Origin: Eucommia ulmoides
Taxonomy: Eukaryota > Streptophyta > Magnoliopsida > Garryales > Eucommiaceae
Direction of reading: 5' to 3'
NCBI GenBank assembly: GCA_016647705.1
Contig: CM028334.1
Span: forward strand, 12,123,546 to 12,187,545
DNA: 64,000 nucleotides
In this document: in pieces, positions 47,089 to 59,291 of the stretch
Position numbering within the stretch: position 1 is the stretch's first letter
Layout of the letters: every line of letters begins with the position of its first letter
The notes under the pieces: model-generated
Told to the model about the DNA's origin: nothing
Seen by the model: the letters and a program-made list of their open reading frames with translations, nothing else
Database searches by the model: none
Position numbers and translations under genes: made by a program

Positions 47089-47159
47089 TGCACCAGCCGG
47101 GAATCGAACACGATTATGTACCGTGGCAGGGTATTATTCTACCACTAGACCACTGGTGC
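47089..47159 (-). tRNA. tRNA-Gly(GCC)-like gene, possibly degenerate
   Basis: 71 nt on the minus strand, the usual tRNA-Gly length. The acceptor stem GCACCAG/CTGGTGC is perfect, the D-arm GGTCTAGTGGTAGAAT is intact, and the anticodon loop CTGCCAC gives GCC. Departures: the anticodon stem starts A opposite C (ATACC/GGTAC), and the T-stem 5' strand is TCGTG against CCCGG, giving one T-G wobble and one T-C mismatch. The B box has one change. No T-run terminator follows closely. It is either a decayed copy or a variant gene. Confidence 0.75.
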
Positions 47160-48643
47160 TAGATGATTGACATGTTCACTTTAACTGTGACGATAAAACA
47201 AAAAAATCAACTTTGATATTCAATAAAATATTTTATATAAAATATCTTTTCAAAATATATTTTAAATCCATATCATTTCACATTCTATTATATAAATACA
47301 TAATAAATTACTTTAATACTTCTTAAAAAAATTTAATCAATTTATATAGATTATTTTGCAATTTATTAAAATAATAATAATTATAAAAATAAAGTATTAG
47401 TTTCTTAAAATATGTGGGGGTCAAAATGTAATTCTCCTCCAATTCCAAGTCTGTATTTTTCCTTCTTCTTCGACATCCAAAATTAACAAAAGATTTAATT
47501 TAAAGGATACTCTGAAATTTGTTATTTGTCATATTTAAAACATAAATTTAAAATTAGTCCCTTAAACTCATTTTTTACTTCTATATTAGTCTTGCTCATG
47601 CTCATGCTCACGTATTGTATGTGAAGCGTAAAGAAAATTTGGTGAGTGAATTCGTATTAAAGTGAATATTAGTTATGTATAAATAAAATTAGTTACAAGT
47701 GTTATAATTACAAATTATATGTAACATTACTTGTACAGATTAGGGCTAACAAAATAAGTATTTACATGATAGCACGACACGAGACCAACAAGAAATTATT
47801 GGGTATGAATTTAGTTTATTGGATAATGGATTGTTATTAGGTCTAACTCGATAAACACGATAAAAAACATGTTAGGTTATCAGGTTTACCTGATAACCCG
47901 ATAAGAGACACAAATAACCCGATAATAATTTATCAAGTGTTAAGGTTTCGTGTCGTGTTTATGTTCAGGTTTTGTGACACGATATCTTATTGTGTCGTAT
48001 TCTTGTTTCGTGTTATCATGTTCGTGTCAGACACACCCCATTTTTACTTGTATAATATTAATTATATGTATTTGTGTAATATTAGTTAGTTACATGTACT
48101 TATATATTACTAATTACATGACACGACATAAAATACGACTTCACGACACGAATTGATAAACAATGAATTTACCATAAATAACCAACTGTTAAGGACCACA
48201 CACCCCAAAAAAAAAAAAAAAAAAAAAAAAGGGAAAATGTTAAAAATTGGTCAAACAGAATATTTGTTATCCAAAAGAACCACAGTAGCTTTTCTAGTCC
48301 ACCGAATACATAATTTTTGGCAATGATTCTAGCTGCATCAAACTCACCATTAGGTGGCAAACTAACTGTATACACTCAAAAAACTGTATCAGAACAATTC
48401 CACCAGAAAGAATGAACAAAAACAGAAACAGAAACAGAAACAAAAACAATTCTCATGTCATTTTCCAAGTATGAACTATGGAAAGAACTCAATTAAACTC
48501 TTACCCCCAACATAATAGACAAAAAAAGAAAACCTAAAAAAGAACTCCTAATGCCTAAAATTTGGATCCAAAAAATCCTTTTACTTATCATCATCAAAAA
48601 ATAGCTTATTGGCTGAATATTTTAGTAGTCATCATCTATAATC
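47160..48643. other. Intergenic, with CGTGT/ACACG-rich repeat
   Basis: 47220-47400 is very AT-rich. 47760-48160 is a dispersed-repeat-like stretch full of ACACGA / TCGTGT and CCCGATAA motifs; similar wording recurs in G3BP intron 7 (about 51310-51960). A poly-A run is at 48208-48230. No gene is seen. Confidence 0.5.
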
Positions 48644-51600
48644 TTACGAAGAAATGGCATTCTTATTTGTTCCACTTTGACGATTTTGCCTCCCACTTGA
48701 GTTTTGATCAACACGTTGATAGATCTCGACACTACGTCCTGAAGAAGGAGGACCTTTCGGTCGGTTAGAGAATTCACCCTGGCTTCTGAAGTCGTTTCTG
48801 GCATAGCCTCTGCCACCGCCGAAATTTCCACGGCCTCTAAAGCTGTTCCTGAACCCACCTCTCCCTGTAGGGAACCTCCCTCTTCCACTGCCATCAACTG
48901 CACCCACACCCACACCCACACCCACACAAACCAAGACAAGAAAAAAGAATTGTATCGTTGTTAATGAGGCTCAAAAGATATAACACTAGATTTACTTAGA
49001 TGGTGTTTTGTTTAGTGCTTTCGTTCTGAAATTTGCACTTTAGTTCCTATAAAACTTAGAGCAGAAACATAATTCCGCTTATAATGTTGCAATGCTCCTA
49101 CAAATTTGTTCTAGAATTCAGGAACAGAACAAAAAAGACTTTATTTCCCATATAAGTTTTAGTTCCTTCTAAGAACAGAAAATCAAAATTAAAAAGGGAA
49201 ATTCCTTCAAAGGTTGTTCCCTTAAAAACACCACTTTATGGAGTCCTGTAACAGTAATTTTTTTACACATGAGATAGGACTTAGAAAGTGATTTTTGAAA
49301 TCTTGGGACCTCTCAAAAAGTTTCTCTAAATAAAAAACACTAAGACCCTGTTTGTTTAGTGTTTTTGTTCATATTTTTGTTTAACAATTTACTGAGAACA
49401 GAAATTGAGGGAGCCTGTTACAAAAATATAAAGCAGAGTAGGTCGTAGTGTTATTTTTGAAATTTTAGAAAAATCACAGGGTCAAGCTGCCATTTAAATA
49501 AACCTCAGGGGAGGTAGATTCAAATTTTCTGAAATAATTTATATAAATTATGACCAAAATGGTTAGCTAAGTGATTAGAGTTACAGAAATGAAGTCTAGA
49601 TTTTCTTCCTTTTTTTCAAAAATAAAAAATAAAAAAAAATCACGCATTGAGATCTCTAAAAACAATACCAAATTCTCGTAATTTTAATATTTGGAAGCAT
49701 GATCGATGACCTAATTCCAGTTTTCAATCAAAAGAGAGGCCACAATTTTCATGTTTTTTGAGTTTTACGAGCAAAAAAATCAAAATATAACAATTTAAAA
49801 ATTGATTAAATAGCAAATAGCCTAATTCATGAAATGCAGGACAACCAAACAGCCTCTTAGATAACATGTGAATAACTTCAACTCACCTCGGGTGGTGGTT
49901 CTCTTTTCTTCGACCGCAGCTTGACGATTTCCAATCATTACAGGTGATGCCTGAAATATTTCAAAAAATATTCAATGGAAACACAATAGACAGACTGATT
50001 TCAAGCAATTTCTAGCAGAGTGATAGACAAACCAAACCATCAAACCCAGTTGAACATTTACAAGAAAACAATGTAATAGTACTTAGGCACCCATTTGGCT
50101 AACACTTTTGAGATCCCAAACTGCGGTTCTGGAGGTTCCGATTCAATTTATTTTCAATTTATAAACTGTGGTTTCGGGCCTCATTAATGAAATCAAGAAA
50201 AATCATCAATCAATGATAAGTGAACTTCTACTGAACCACCAAATCTCACTACCCAAAGAGACATTTTTAAGAGGCAACACAAGCTCAATTGAAAATAAGT
50301 CTGATTGGATATCTTTCTATCCAGCAAATCCTGTCCTGTGTGTGTTCGCAAGGAAGATTTAATTATAAACGATGATATATAACCAAAGTAAGAACGCCGG
50401 AATTACACAATTTCTTGCTTATTTCATCTCCACTACACCCCATTTTGTTCATACAGAGATCCAATATGGGTATTGTTAAAGGGTATTTTTGTCATTCACT
50501 AGCAGTTAGGGTTCCAATTTACTGTATCGTGGTATCTGTGCCTTGTAGCATCCATTTCCGACATCCATGTCAGTGACTCAGTGCTCTTATATAAGCAACA
50601 TCATGCAAATTTGAGGGCGAAGTAGAGCTAGTGCATCATCTTGGATAGAATACATAATAAAAGGACCCAAAAGTTCAGGGTGTTGTGTCAATAGAAAAGA
50701 AGAGACAATGAAGTGAGTTAGTTTGTGAAAATATAGGTTCTCGATCACAATTTTCAGCACCAACATTGGCTTCTTAAAGCTGAAAATGTTGCCCTAAGAA
50801 AAAGGTCAGCCCGAGAAGGCTCTTGCCATTGTGAGGGCCAAATGCACGTAATCTTACCCCTGCATGCATATGCAGAGAGACTGTTGCTTGATTGTATGCC
50901 CTCATGCCCTGCTTTGCCAACTTCTCAAGACTTTCGAGCATATACCATTTTTAGCATGGGTTTAAATGTGGATAAAAGAATACTGATATACTTCCTTTTT
51001 TCACGACCAAGAGAAGCTTTCATATTATGTCATTTCATCGTCTCACATAGTGCAACATTATCCTCAATTTGGAATCTTCAAGGTTATTGTTATCTACATT
51101 GTATGTTACACAACTTGAAAACAAGAATGGTGACACACTAGGGCTGGAATATTTTTTCTGATTTGAACCAGCATCCACTATAAGCATTATAAATAGTCTT
51201 CTTGAGTAACCAATAACCATGCCGTTCATGTGATATTTATTCCTAGAACTTCTTAAGCTATGATATTGGATTGATTCTAGACATAAAGAGGGTACAAAAA
51301 TGTGTCTTGGCACAAAAAACGAAGAAAAAAGTGCACGGTGTTTTTGTGCTTGTGTCTAGGTTAAACAGGTTACGTCTAATCGTGTCTGATTCGATTGCTT
51401 AAGAGCAATGTTACATGTTAGCCTGTTACCACCATAAACGACACAAAATATGCGAGTTTAATAATATATTTTATTATTCAGATGGTGCTTTAATTAAACT
51501 AATTAGATTAGGATTATATTAGCTAATTGCAATACTTAGAACATGTTTATCAGGTTAAATGGGCAAACCAAGTCAAGCACTACCATGTTTATTTTCGTGT

Positions 51601-52775
51601 TGAATCTGTTAGTTGTGTATGTGTACTCATGTTAAACAGGGTAACCCCGTCAATCACTTCCATTTTCACTAGTGATGGAGACACATGCTATATGCAAAGA
51701 AGTTCTGAGGGATAGGAGAGTCATGAGATACTAAATGCTCTCTCCCTCGATATTTACAGTAATAGATTCAAATATGAATGTCAAATATGATAATCTTATA
51801 TTATTATCAGCTCATAAAGTGAGATATATATATATAATTGTCTTACACAAGTCAACTTTGCGTAAACACAAATAAAAACTGTCGTGCTCATGTCTAGATT
51901 TTTAGCATGATTATAATCGTGTCGTGTTCACGTGAGACTGACCGGTCGGCAAAAATTGCAAGACATAGATACAGACTTACAGTGAAGTACAATACTAAAA
52001 ACTAGTATAAGCCAGATAGTAAGTGATACCTCTATTGCACTCCTCATGGACTCCATTGATTCAAATTCCACGAAGCCAAAACAATATCCCTGTTGCTGGA
52101 AACGGAACACAAGGGCAAACTCATCAGTATTCAATTCAATAATAACAAAATCAAAAGTCGTACAAAAAATGCAGTGAACAATCTCAATAGAAGACCTTAT
52201 TACTTCTGACTTGAACTCCTCCACGCTTGATGGTCCCAAATTTTTTAAATTCATCCTCAAGTTGTGCAGCTGTTGCATTCAGAGGCAAATTCCGTATGTA
52301 TATGGAGTGTCCTTCAACTTCAAGAAGTGCAAAGTTAGTACTAGCATATTCAACAGTCACTAAAAAAGGTGAAATCATAAAAATACACATCAAAATGCCA
52401 AAAATGTATTTCTGCTAGAAAATTGTATTTTTCATGAATGTACATAGAATAATACTTTGAAATATATGTTCAAGAATCCATCACAGAAGAAATATGAAAG
52501 CAAGCTAGGGATCAATATATTTTGAATTAAAGAATCCATACCATCCTCATAAGTATTACTATCGTAAGGAACATTATCAGGAGGAGGACCTGATGCTTCT
52601 GGTTGAGGAGAAGGTTTTACTGAACCAAGCGCTGGCTGGTCAGTGTCCAAAGGTGCCGCTCGTGCCTTACTGACGGGTACATACTTTATAGTAATAGTAG
52701 GAACTTTAGTAACTTTCACCTATACAAAATTTAGTGGAACAAGTAAATTTGACCGGATCACTGATATGCATACAT

Positions 52776-52813
<38 letters not shown>

Positions 52814-54132
52814 ATGGGAATGAATTACAATTGATGCATAAGATTTCTTCTCCTCTCGAGCAGCAGAGATATCTGCACCAACGACAGCAATATTTTCAAC
52901 CTGGCTCGAATGAGTTGGAGGTTCATCAACAATTTCTTCGTCAGTAACTGATCCTTCCTCATTATCCGAAGGGTCCTGAACTTCTGGGGTATTATATGCG
53001 TCATCAGCTTCCAAGGTAGGTGACAATTCAAACGTGGGATGATCCGGAACATTGGTGGGCTCTGAGGAGAAAAACAAGACGAGTTGAAAATTTTTACCAT
53101 GATTTCTTATCCAAAAACGGATCTAAAGAGGAAGTCCTAAACATCAGTCAAATGAGAGGAATAAAGCCAACCTGCATCTGATTCCAATGGAGCAGTTGGT
53201 GGTGCACTGTCATTGATACTATTAACTGATGGAAAGAGAGTATCCACCGATTCACTATCCTCAACATACCTAAAAATATCATTTAAGACAAAATAGCCTT
53301 TCTCTTGTGGAGCTAGAAAGAACGTTTGTGTGAAGTCTTTTCTAACATTGTCCTTTCCAGTTAAGCAACCTGTCACCAGAACAATCACCCCTTCCTGGTG
53401 CGAATCCTGAGCATCTGCACTTTTTATTTCGGCCTTGTAGTTCTTATAATCCAAGGATTGTATCTTCTCATTGATTGCCTGGTCAAGGTGGAGTAAAACA
53501 TACTTGCTCAAATAAGACCACTGATCTCATGCAGTTCCAGTTTTAAAAAATTCTTTCTATTTTTACGCATTTCCAAGGATAACAAAGAAAAGGTAAATAT
53601 GAGCAATTTAACATAAGGCCAAAGTCATCCTCTAACATGGATGTGAGGAAAACTGGTGGTTATTGGCCTTATCCAAACTGGCCTTTAGAGAGACTTATTC
53701 GTTATCTAGCTCTAAGCAATACAGCTTATAAGATAAATATATTAATTCATAGGAAAGTATAAACATGGAGAAGCATAATAATACGCACTCCCACATCGGT
53801 CACTCTCAAGTCTTAAGCAAGTTTTATCACCATTCTGACTAATTCTCTTTCAGCTTGAATTACTTGTGACATATTATGTATACCCTGACCCAATTATTTA
53901 CAAGCACAAACACTTAAAAAGATCAAATTAATAGTGGGCCTACTTGCATTGTGGTCACTGAAGTCATTACACCATTGGGATCTGGTCGGCTCAGCATGCT
54001 TACGTCCTGATAAAATTTGTAAACCAGTTCGGGAGATTGATGAAGTATATGATAATACTGCTCCACAAAGGCATTGCCAACAACTTGGGAGCTGTGAACC
54101 GCAGCAGCAGAATTTGCTGCCTCCATAGCCAT
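48644..54132 (-). CDS. G3BP-like NTF2/RRM protein (9 coding exons)
   Basis: Exons (minus): 54132-53944, 53478-53172, 53061-52829, 52719-52542, 52317-52196, 52095-52030, 49950-49887, 48897-48644. These eight blocks, all GT-AG, sum to 470 codons plus stop in one frame, so there are eight coding exons plus a non-coding leader exon. The NTF2-like domain spans about 13-132 (VGNAFVEQYYHILHQSP, GYFVLNDIFRYVE). An acidic linker follows, then a Pro-rich stretch, an RRM from about 306 (RNP2 IYIRNL, RNP1 GYCFGFVEF at 346-354) and a Gly/Arg-rich RGG tail from about 389. This is the G3BP/Rasputin layout: an RNA-binding protein of stress granules in the cytosol, linked in plants to stress and antiviral responses. 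The first exon begins exactly at the ATG after CAACACAG. Confidence 0.93.
48903..48923 (-). promoter_or_regulatory. G-quadruplex motif at a 3' splice site
   Basis: On the transcribed RNA four GGG runs separated by TGT occupy 48923-48903, and the AG of the acceptor is at 48899-48898. The tract replaces the usual pyrimidine stretch next to the AG; pyrimidines begin only about 30 nt upstream. It belongs to the last intron of the G3BP-like gene. Confidence 0.7.
51300..51960. repeat. Dispersed repeat in G3BP intron 6-7
   Basis: Rich in GTGTC / CGTGT and TTAAACAGG motifs, similar in wording to 47760-48160, with (TA)n at 51824-51836. No coding signal. The class is not identified. Confidence 0.4.
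52091..52100 (-). promoter_or_regulatory. Tandem 3' splice site, 6 nt apart (G3BP)
   Basis: The acceptor of the RNP1 exon reads CCAG|CAACAG|GGA. Use of the second AG would remove two Gln (344-345) just before the RNP1 motif without a frameshift. Confidence 0.45.
52786..52811 (-). repeat. (GA)n microsatellite in G3BP intron
   Basis: About 13 GA units on the plus strand; on the transcript this is a CU tract just inside the intron after the exon ending at 52829. Confidence 0.85.
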
Positions 54133-57100
54133 CTGTGTTGAAACTAAAATCCAAGTACATTTATTAATAAAACATGAAGCAGTGAAATGATTAAAGAAAA
54201 TACATAAATAAATCAAGTAAGCAAATTAAAAACAAGGATATGTTGGTAGTATCAAGAGAAGTAAACATCTTATCCCAGACAAAGACAACCGATAAAGGGC
54301 CCATGTCTTCAGAGAAAGAAAGCATGGATACGGACACGCCGACAAGGGTACGATACAAGGATACGACAAATTTCAAAAAACCAGAATAAGGATACGGCTG
54401 AAATACGTGAATGTATTACTATTTTTTTCTATGTATGTGTGTATGTGTGTGTAACTGTGTATAGATATACAATTTATTATTATTGCTCATATTATGAACA
54501 CCTAAAAATTCTCCTCCCCTCCCCTTCTCTCCACTAATTTATAAAATCCCTTATCCAAACAAACTCAAGTGTTTTTTCCCGGCCATGAAATTCACTTCGA
54601 ATGCTAAAGTGAACCACCACCACCACCACCACCACCACAACAAAGTCTTTGCCCCACTTAAATAGAGTCGACTACATGAATCCCTTCGGGCCATACATAT
54701 CGTTCAAGGGTCATCCTTTTAATTAAGTTCAAAGCCATCGGATTCTTAATTTTCGTGTGACGTGTCCTAAATTTTCTTAGATCTACCTCTCCCCCTTTAG
54801 CACTTTCCACTTAAATTAAATCAAATTTTCTCATCAGTGCGTCCGCTATACACATGCCCAAACAATTCTAAACTTTTTTTTACTCATCTTATCTTCAACC
54901 AGTGCTATTTCTAACCTCTCCTCAATAATCTCATTCCTAATTTTATCCATCCTTGTCTTAATACTCATCCACCTTAACGTCCACATCTCCGTAGCACTTA
55001 CTTTCTAAACATGCTTCTTGTTTACCTCCCACGTCCCAACATTTTGAACCACAGAGATCCTTCAGTTTAATTACAGTGTAATAGAATGTATCTTTCAATT
55101 TTAGTAGTATCCTATAATCAAAAATCACCCCAACCACCCTTGTCCACTTAAACAATCCTATCTTAACTTTGTGTAATGTCCTCCTCAATTTCTCCATTTC
55201 CTTCAACCAGGTCCTAATATCAAATTTTTACTATATCATCATCTCTATGAGTATTACTAAAATTGCAAGAGCATAACCACTGTTTGTTTTTTTTTTTTTG
55301 TTTTTTTTTTTAAAGTTAACCATCATAATAGTTAATATGTAATAACATGAAAAGTGACGCACCATAAAAACAAACAAATGAACATATGAACAACCAAACA
55401 AGATATCATGTTTTGAAGAAAAAATCTACGATTGCAACAACATAAATTGGTTCTAGGGGGACACCTGAAATGAAAATTGAACTATAAGTTGTTGAAATGA
55501 ACCCATAGCCAAAGAAACCACTAAATGTTAGAATAACGAAAACTTGTCTATAAACTACTGATATTCCAACTACATTAACAAAACATTTACAAACATAGAA
55601 TGAAGTTTCAACAATCATAGATAATAACAAAAGAACACAACAAATATTAAAATAGACATGAATGGTGCTTAGCAACAAAAACCATGTGTCATTCCAATGA
55701 TGGTAACATCGCCAACAAGAATTAAGAAAATTCAGGAAAAAATATTTACTCAAGATTACAAGAAAAACAAGTGCGCATAGTTGGACATGTAAAGAGGGTG
55801 GGTGTTCTTCCTAAAACATATCCCAATTCTCCATCCCAACTCTATCATGGAAAGCAGTAACCCCCAAACCCGTCCCTGCCTTGTTGTAACATGCAGCCAT
55901 CCCTACCCAACACTCTTCTTTTTTCTTGGGAAAGTGTACATGTGAAGTACAGAAAATACCATGCCACAGCGAAATGGAAAAAATAACAAAAATCATAATT
56001 AATCTCCCAAAACCTCAAGAACTTATTTAAAGAGAAACCTAAGCACCATGATCCCCATTCAAAAATACTTTCAAGAAACAAACTATAAGATTGGAGAGTG
56101 GCAACTCCTCTAGTAGAAAGTGCATATGATTAGCCTCAAGCCAAATGTTCTACCATAAGCATAGTGGTATCATTTCCTATATGTCCAACCCACCTCTCGT
56201 CAACCATTAAGCTTTCCAAGTGTAGAGTACATCCAGCAATTTAGGCATAACCCAACTCCAACCAGAAACACTGCATTCCCTAGCTCCCACGCAAAACATA
56301 AAATGTAAAAGACGATTTCTTGCGGACACATCCCTGTTTGCACATGCAATCCCCATTGATTGAACTACTATACTTCTCTGTCATAAACAAATGTATATTT
56401 ATGTAAAATGGAATAGAAAGCGAGAGAGAGAGACACTGATTCAGTCATTTTGACCACGAGATTGCATAATCAACTTGATAACAATCACAGAGTGTAGTAT
56501 ATTATCTTGTAATAAATTTATATATCAAGGGTTTCAGAAATATAAAATTGCAGCAAACCAAAGATGAGATAGGTTCACATCACCTTATTCCAGAACGTGT
56601 ACCTAGCCGGCTAGATCGTCTTGGATTTTTGACCCATACTCAGCCCTACTCAAGTCTAATTGAACTAGACCCAAATCCACCAATTTTCATATACAAGGCA
56701 AGGTAGTTTCCCATTTAAGCTACCCCGGCCATCCTCGCACATAAGCGGCCTCTTCGAGAAAGAGTTGCATTTTTATCATGAAATCAAAGGTGCATACAAG
56801 ATATAATTGAACATCCCGTTGTTTTTTCCATTACAATCTTCTCCGCAGCAAAACTGGAAGTTATAGTGATTGAATCTATAAATTCCTATAAACTTGTACA
56901 ACCATATAAACCAAAATGTCCGAAACACAAATAAAGAAGTGGTCACTCCCCCCATGTGATATGCAATGCAATTCCAAATTCATCACCGAGTCCAATTAAA
57001 ATGGTCCACCAAACCCTCATGAAAAGACTAAAGCCAATACTCCCCAAACGAAATCAAGCCAAAAAAATAGAAAAGAAAAATTCTAGTATACTTAGAAAGC

Positions 57101-57411
57101 AGCTCAAACAAATTGAACGAATAAACCCCATAAATGCCCGGATCAAGTGAACTGCTGTTCTGGTCCAAACATGGCGGAAACAGCCGACGCCTTGATCTCA
57201 TCGATCAGAACACATACTCAGCAAAAACATATGATACAACCCTCGCTGAATCGTAACCACCACCAAAAATGCCATGGAAAGAAAAATCAAAAACCAAATC
57301 AAGTAATCAATTCAATGAAAGGAACTTCAAACAGTAAAGCTTGCAGGTGAAACGAAAACCCTCACAATCTACACTCGAAAAATGTAGATGAAAAAAAGAG
57401 AGAAAAGTACC
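54133..57411 (-). other. Leader intron of the G3BP-like gene (3.3 kb)
   Basis: A leader exon is inferred at about 57411-57445 with donor CACCGG|GTACTT at 57411/57410; the acceptor CAACACAG ends at 54133, directly before the ATG. The intron carries a LINE 3' end (54605-55260). The rest (55260-57400) shows no gene, only shadow open frames. Confidence 0.55.
54605..55260 (-). mobile_element. LINE 3' fragment, minus strand
   Basis: The minus-strand reading shows the C-terminal end of a plant LINE-type polyprotein: LRWMSIKTRMDKIRNEIIEE, then RLEIALVEDKMS, and further down IKNPMALNLIKRMTLER and WPEGIHVVDSI, in broken frames. The 3' end runs into a (GGT)n tract at 54612-54637, as expected for a LINE tail. 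It is 5'-truncated. The family is probably RTE-like, not certain. Confidence 0.65.
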
Positions 57412-57462
57412 CGGTGGAGAGCGATCCGAGAGTCGTGGAGGGAGAGAGCGAGGGAGATCTGA

Positions 57463-57472
57463 TGGTATATAG
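57463..57472 (-). promoter_or_regulatory. TATA-like box of the G3BP-like gene
   Basis: Minus-strand GGCTATATACC near 57472-57462. It lies about 30 bp upstream of the inferred leader exon, whose CT-rich sequence is typical of plant leaders. Confidence 0.45.
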
Positions 57473-57699
57473 CCTTCGTGTATTCGCAGCAGAGAGCACG
57501 CAGAGGAGGGAACGAGGACAGAGCAGAGATTCAGAAATCTATGGCAGTGTTTGGATTCGGTATTTCACAAGCGAGATCGGAGAATGGGATGATCAGAAAT
57601 CAAATAAAGAAAAAAGTGGTCTCTTTTTTCTTTTTTTTTTCCCTTTTTTAATGTTTGCTTTGGTTCTAAGTCGTGGAATATTTGTAATCCAAAATTCAT

Positions 57700-58630
57700 G
57701 AGAAATTGGAATAAGGTACTCTAACAACGTTAGCCAAGTGCATCCACGTTCAATTGGGTTTATAAAAAAGGGTAATTTACATTATAAGTATTCAATCCCC
57801 ACAAAATCTTTAATTTTTTTTTTTGTATTTTGGTCTCCTCTATTCACTTATATTTACGATTCTGTCATTTTATTCTATGTTACAAGACAAAGAATATTCA
57901 ACATTACATTAACGTTAATGTAATTGTCTAGCAATTTTTAGGAAAAGATCCTTAATATTACTCTTAACTATTTACTTAAATTTATGATTTTGCCATTTTG
58001 TCCTATATAATAAGACAATAATATGTAACATGACGTTAACGTTACCATAAATGTTCAGCAATACATTTTGCGTTTTTTTTTGTCAAACTTTTCTTATGTT
58101 ACAAAAGTACGACTTGAATTTCACGTTAACGTTAACAATAACGCATTTTCATATTCTTTTTGTGTGAGTTAATATTAACATTATCGCACCATATTCATTG
58201 TTGTGTATTTGGGTTTGATGTGTATTAATGTTAACGCATTTTCACTATCAGACTGTGAGTTTTAGTATTAACGTATTTTTTTTTTTGTTTTGTGCATTAA
58301 TGTATTTTGCATGAACATTTACGTTATCGTCCTGTTGCATATTTTTTATCTTGTGCACGTTAACATTAACTACCATATGTGATATTTTGTCATTTTAAAT
58401 TAAATGTGTATTTGAGTTGGGTTTGTGTTAACATTAATGTACAAAAACATATGTGAAAAAATCACGCAAACACTAACATTAATGTAAAATGAACACCTCC
58501 TCCATATCTGCCACCATTCGTATCCCTATCATCATCACTGCCGACACCATCTCGGAGCCATAGATATTTGAGAACGATCATAAGCATGTGGTTGTTCGAT
58601 TAGGCGGCGAAAACCCAGATCTAGAAACTC
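57700..58630. other. Intergenic stretch with GTTAAC-type motif cluster
   Basis: Between about 57895 and 58485 there are more than ten copies of TTAACGTTAA / ATTAACGTTAAT / GTTAACATTAA-type palindromic words in otherwise AT-rich DNA. No coding frame is credible. A (GA)n tract follows at 58651-58678. Confidence 0.6.
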
Positions 58631-58908
58631 TAGATTTAAGATTCTAAATGAAGAGAGAGAGAGAGATAGAGAGAGAGAAATATGGTTTCTTCGCTGCTAG
58701 TATATCCGACGGCAACAACGAAGTTTGTGTCGTGCCGAAAATCGGTGTCGAATTCTTGTACAAATTGAAATACGAAAGTTCGACCGTTGACGCTGCACAA
58801 AAAAAAAAAATTATACAGAAAACCCACAAATCTAAAACACCAATTTCGTAAAATCGAAGAAATGAATGGTAAACCCTAAATTAGACGAACAAGAAGGAGA
58901 TAAATCAG

Positions 58909-59291
58909 ACCGTGAACCCCAAGCCGGGAACCTTCCGCTACGCTGTGGTCCAGGAGAAGCCCATATGGATCATCTTCTCAAATCCATGGTCATCAGGCTC
59001 CAGCAAGAGCTTATCATGACCAACGATAAGGCCATCGACGACCGTGGAGTCAACATCCACATCGCCTACGGCGCCGGAGTCACTCTCTCTCCAGAAGTGT
59101 GCCGACAACCTTATCAACGTCGTTCAGGCGTCCATCGCCCTCACCATGTCCAATTGCAAATTCAACAACCACAATGAGGTAAAATTCAAAATTTCATCAA
59201 AATTCAAAAATTCGATAAACCCTAAAAATCCCCAAATTTGAACCCAAGTGATGTTGTTGGGAGCAACCGACGGGTACACCGACAACCTCTA
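58909..59291 (+). pseudogene. Pectate lyase (PL1) relic
   Basis: The plus-strand reading matches plant pectate lyases in three pieces. First, [20 protein letters not shown] (58909-58970). After a frameshift near 58978, [20 protein letters not shown] and RGVNIHIAYGAGVTL. After a gap of about 55 family residues, KCADNLINVVQASIALTMSN and KFNNHNE to 59178. A likely intron (GAG|GTAAAA) is followed by VMLLGATDGYTDN and a stop at 59291. The N-terminal exon, much of the catalytic core and the C-terminus are missing. Confidence 0.75.

Noticed and set aside
50460-50545. LTR start (TGTTAAAGGG) close to a GTGGTATCTG primer-like site in G3BP intron
   Set aside because: Similar in wording to the intron 4 copia LTR but too short and without a partner; not supportable as an element.
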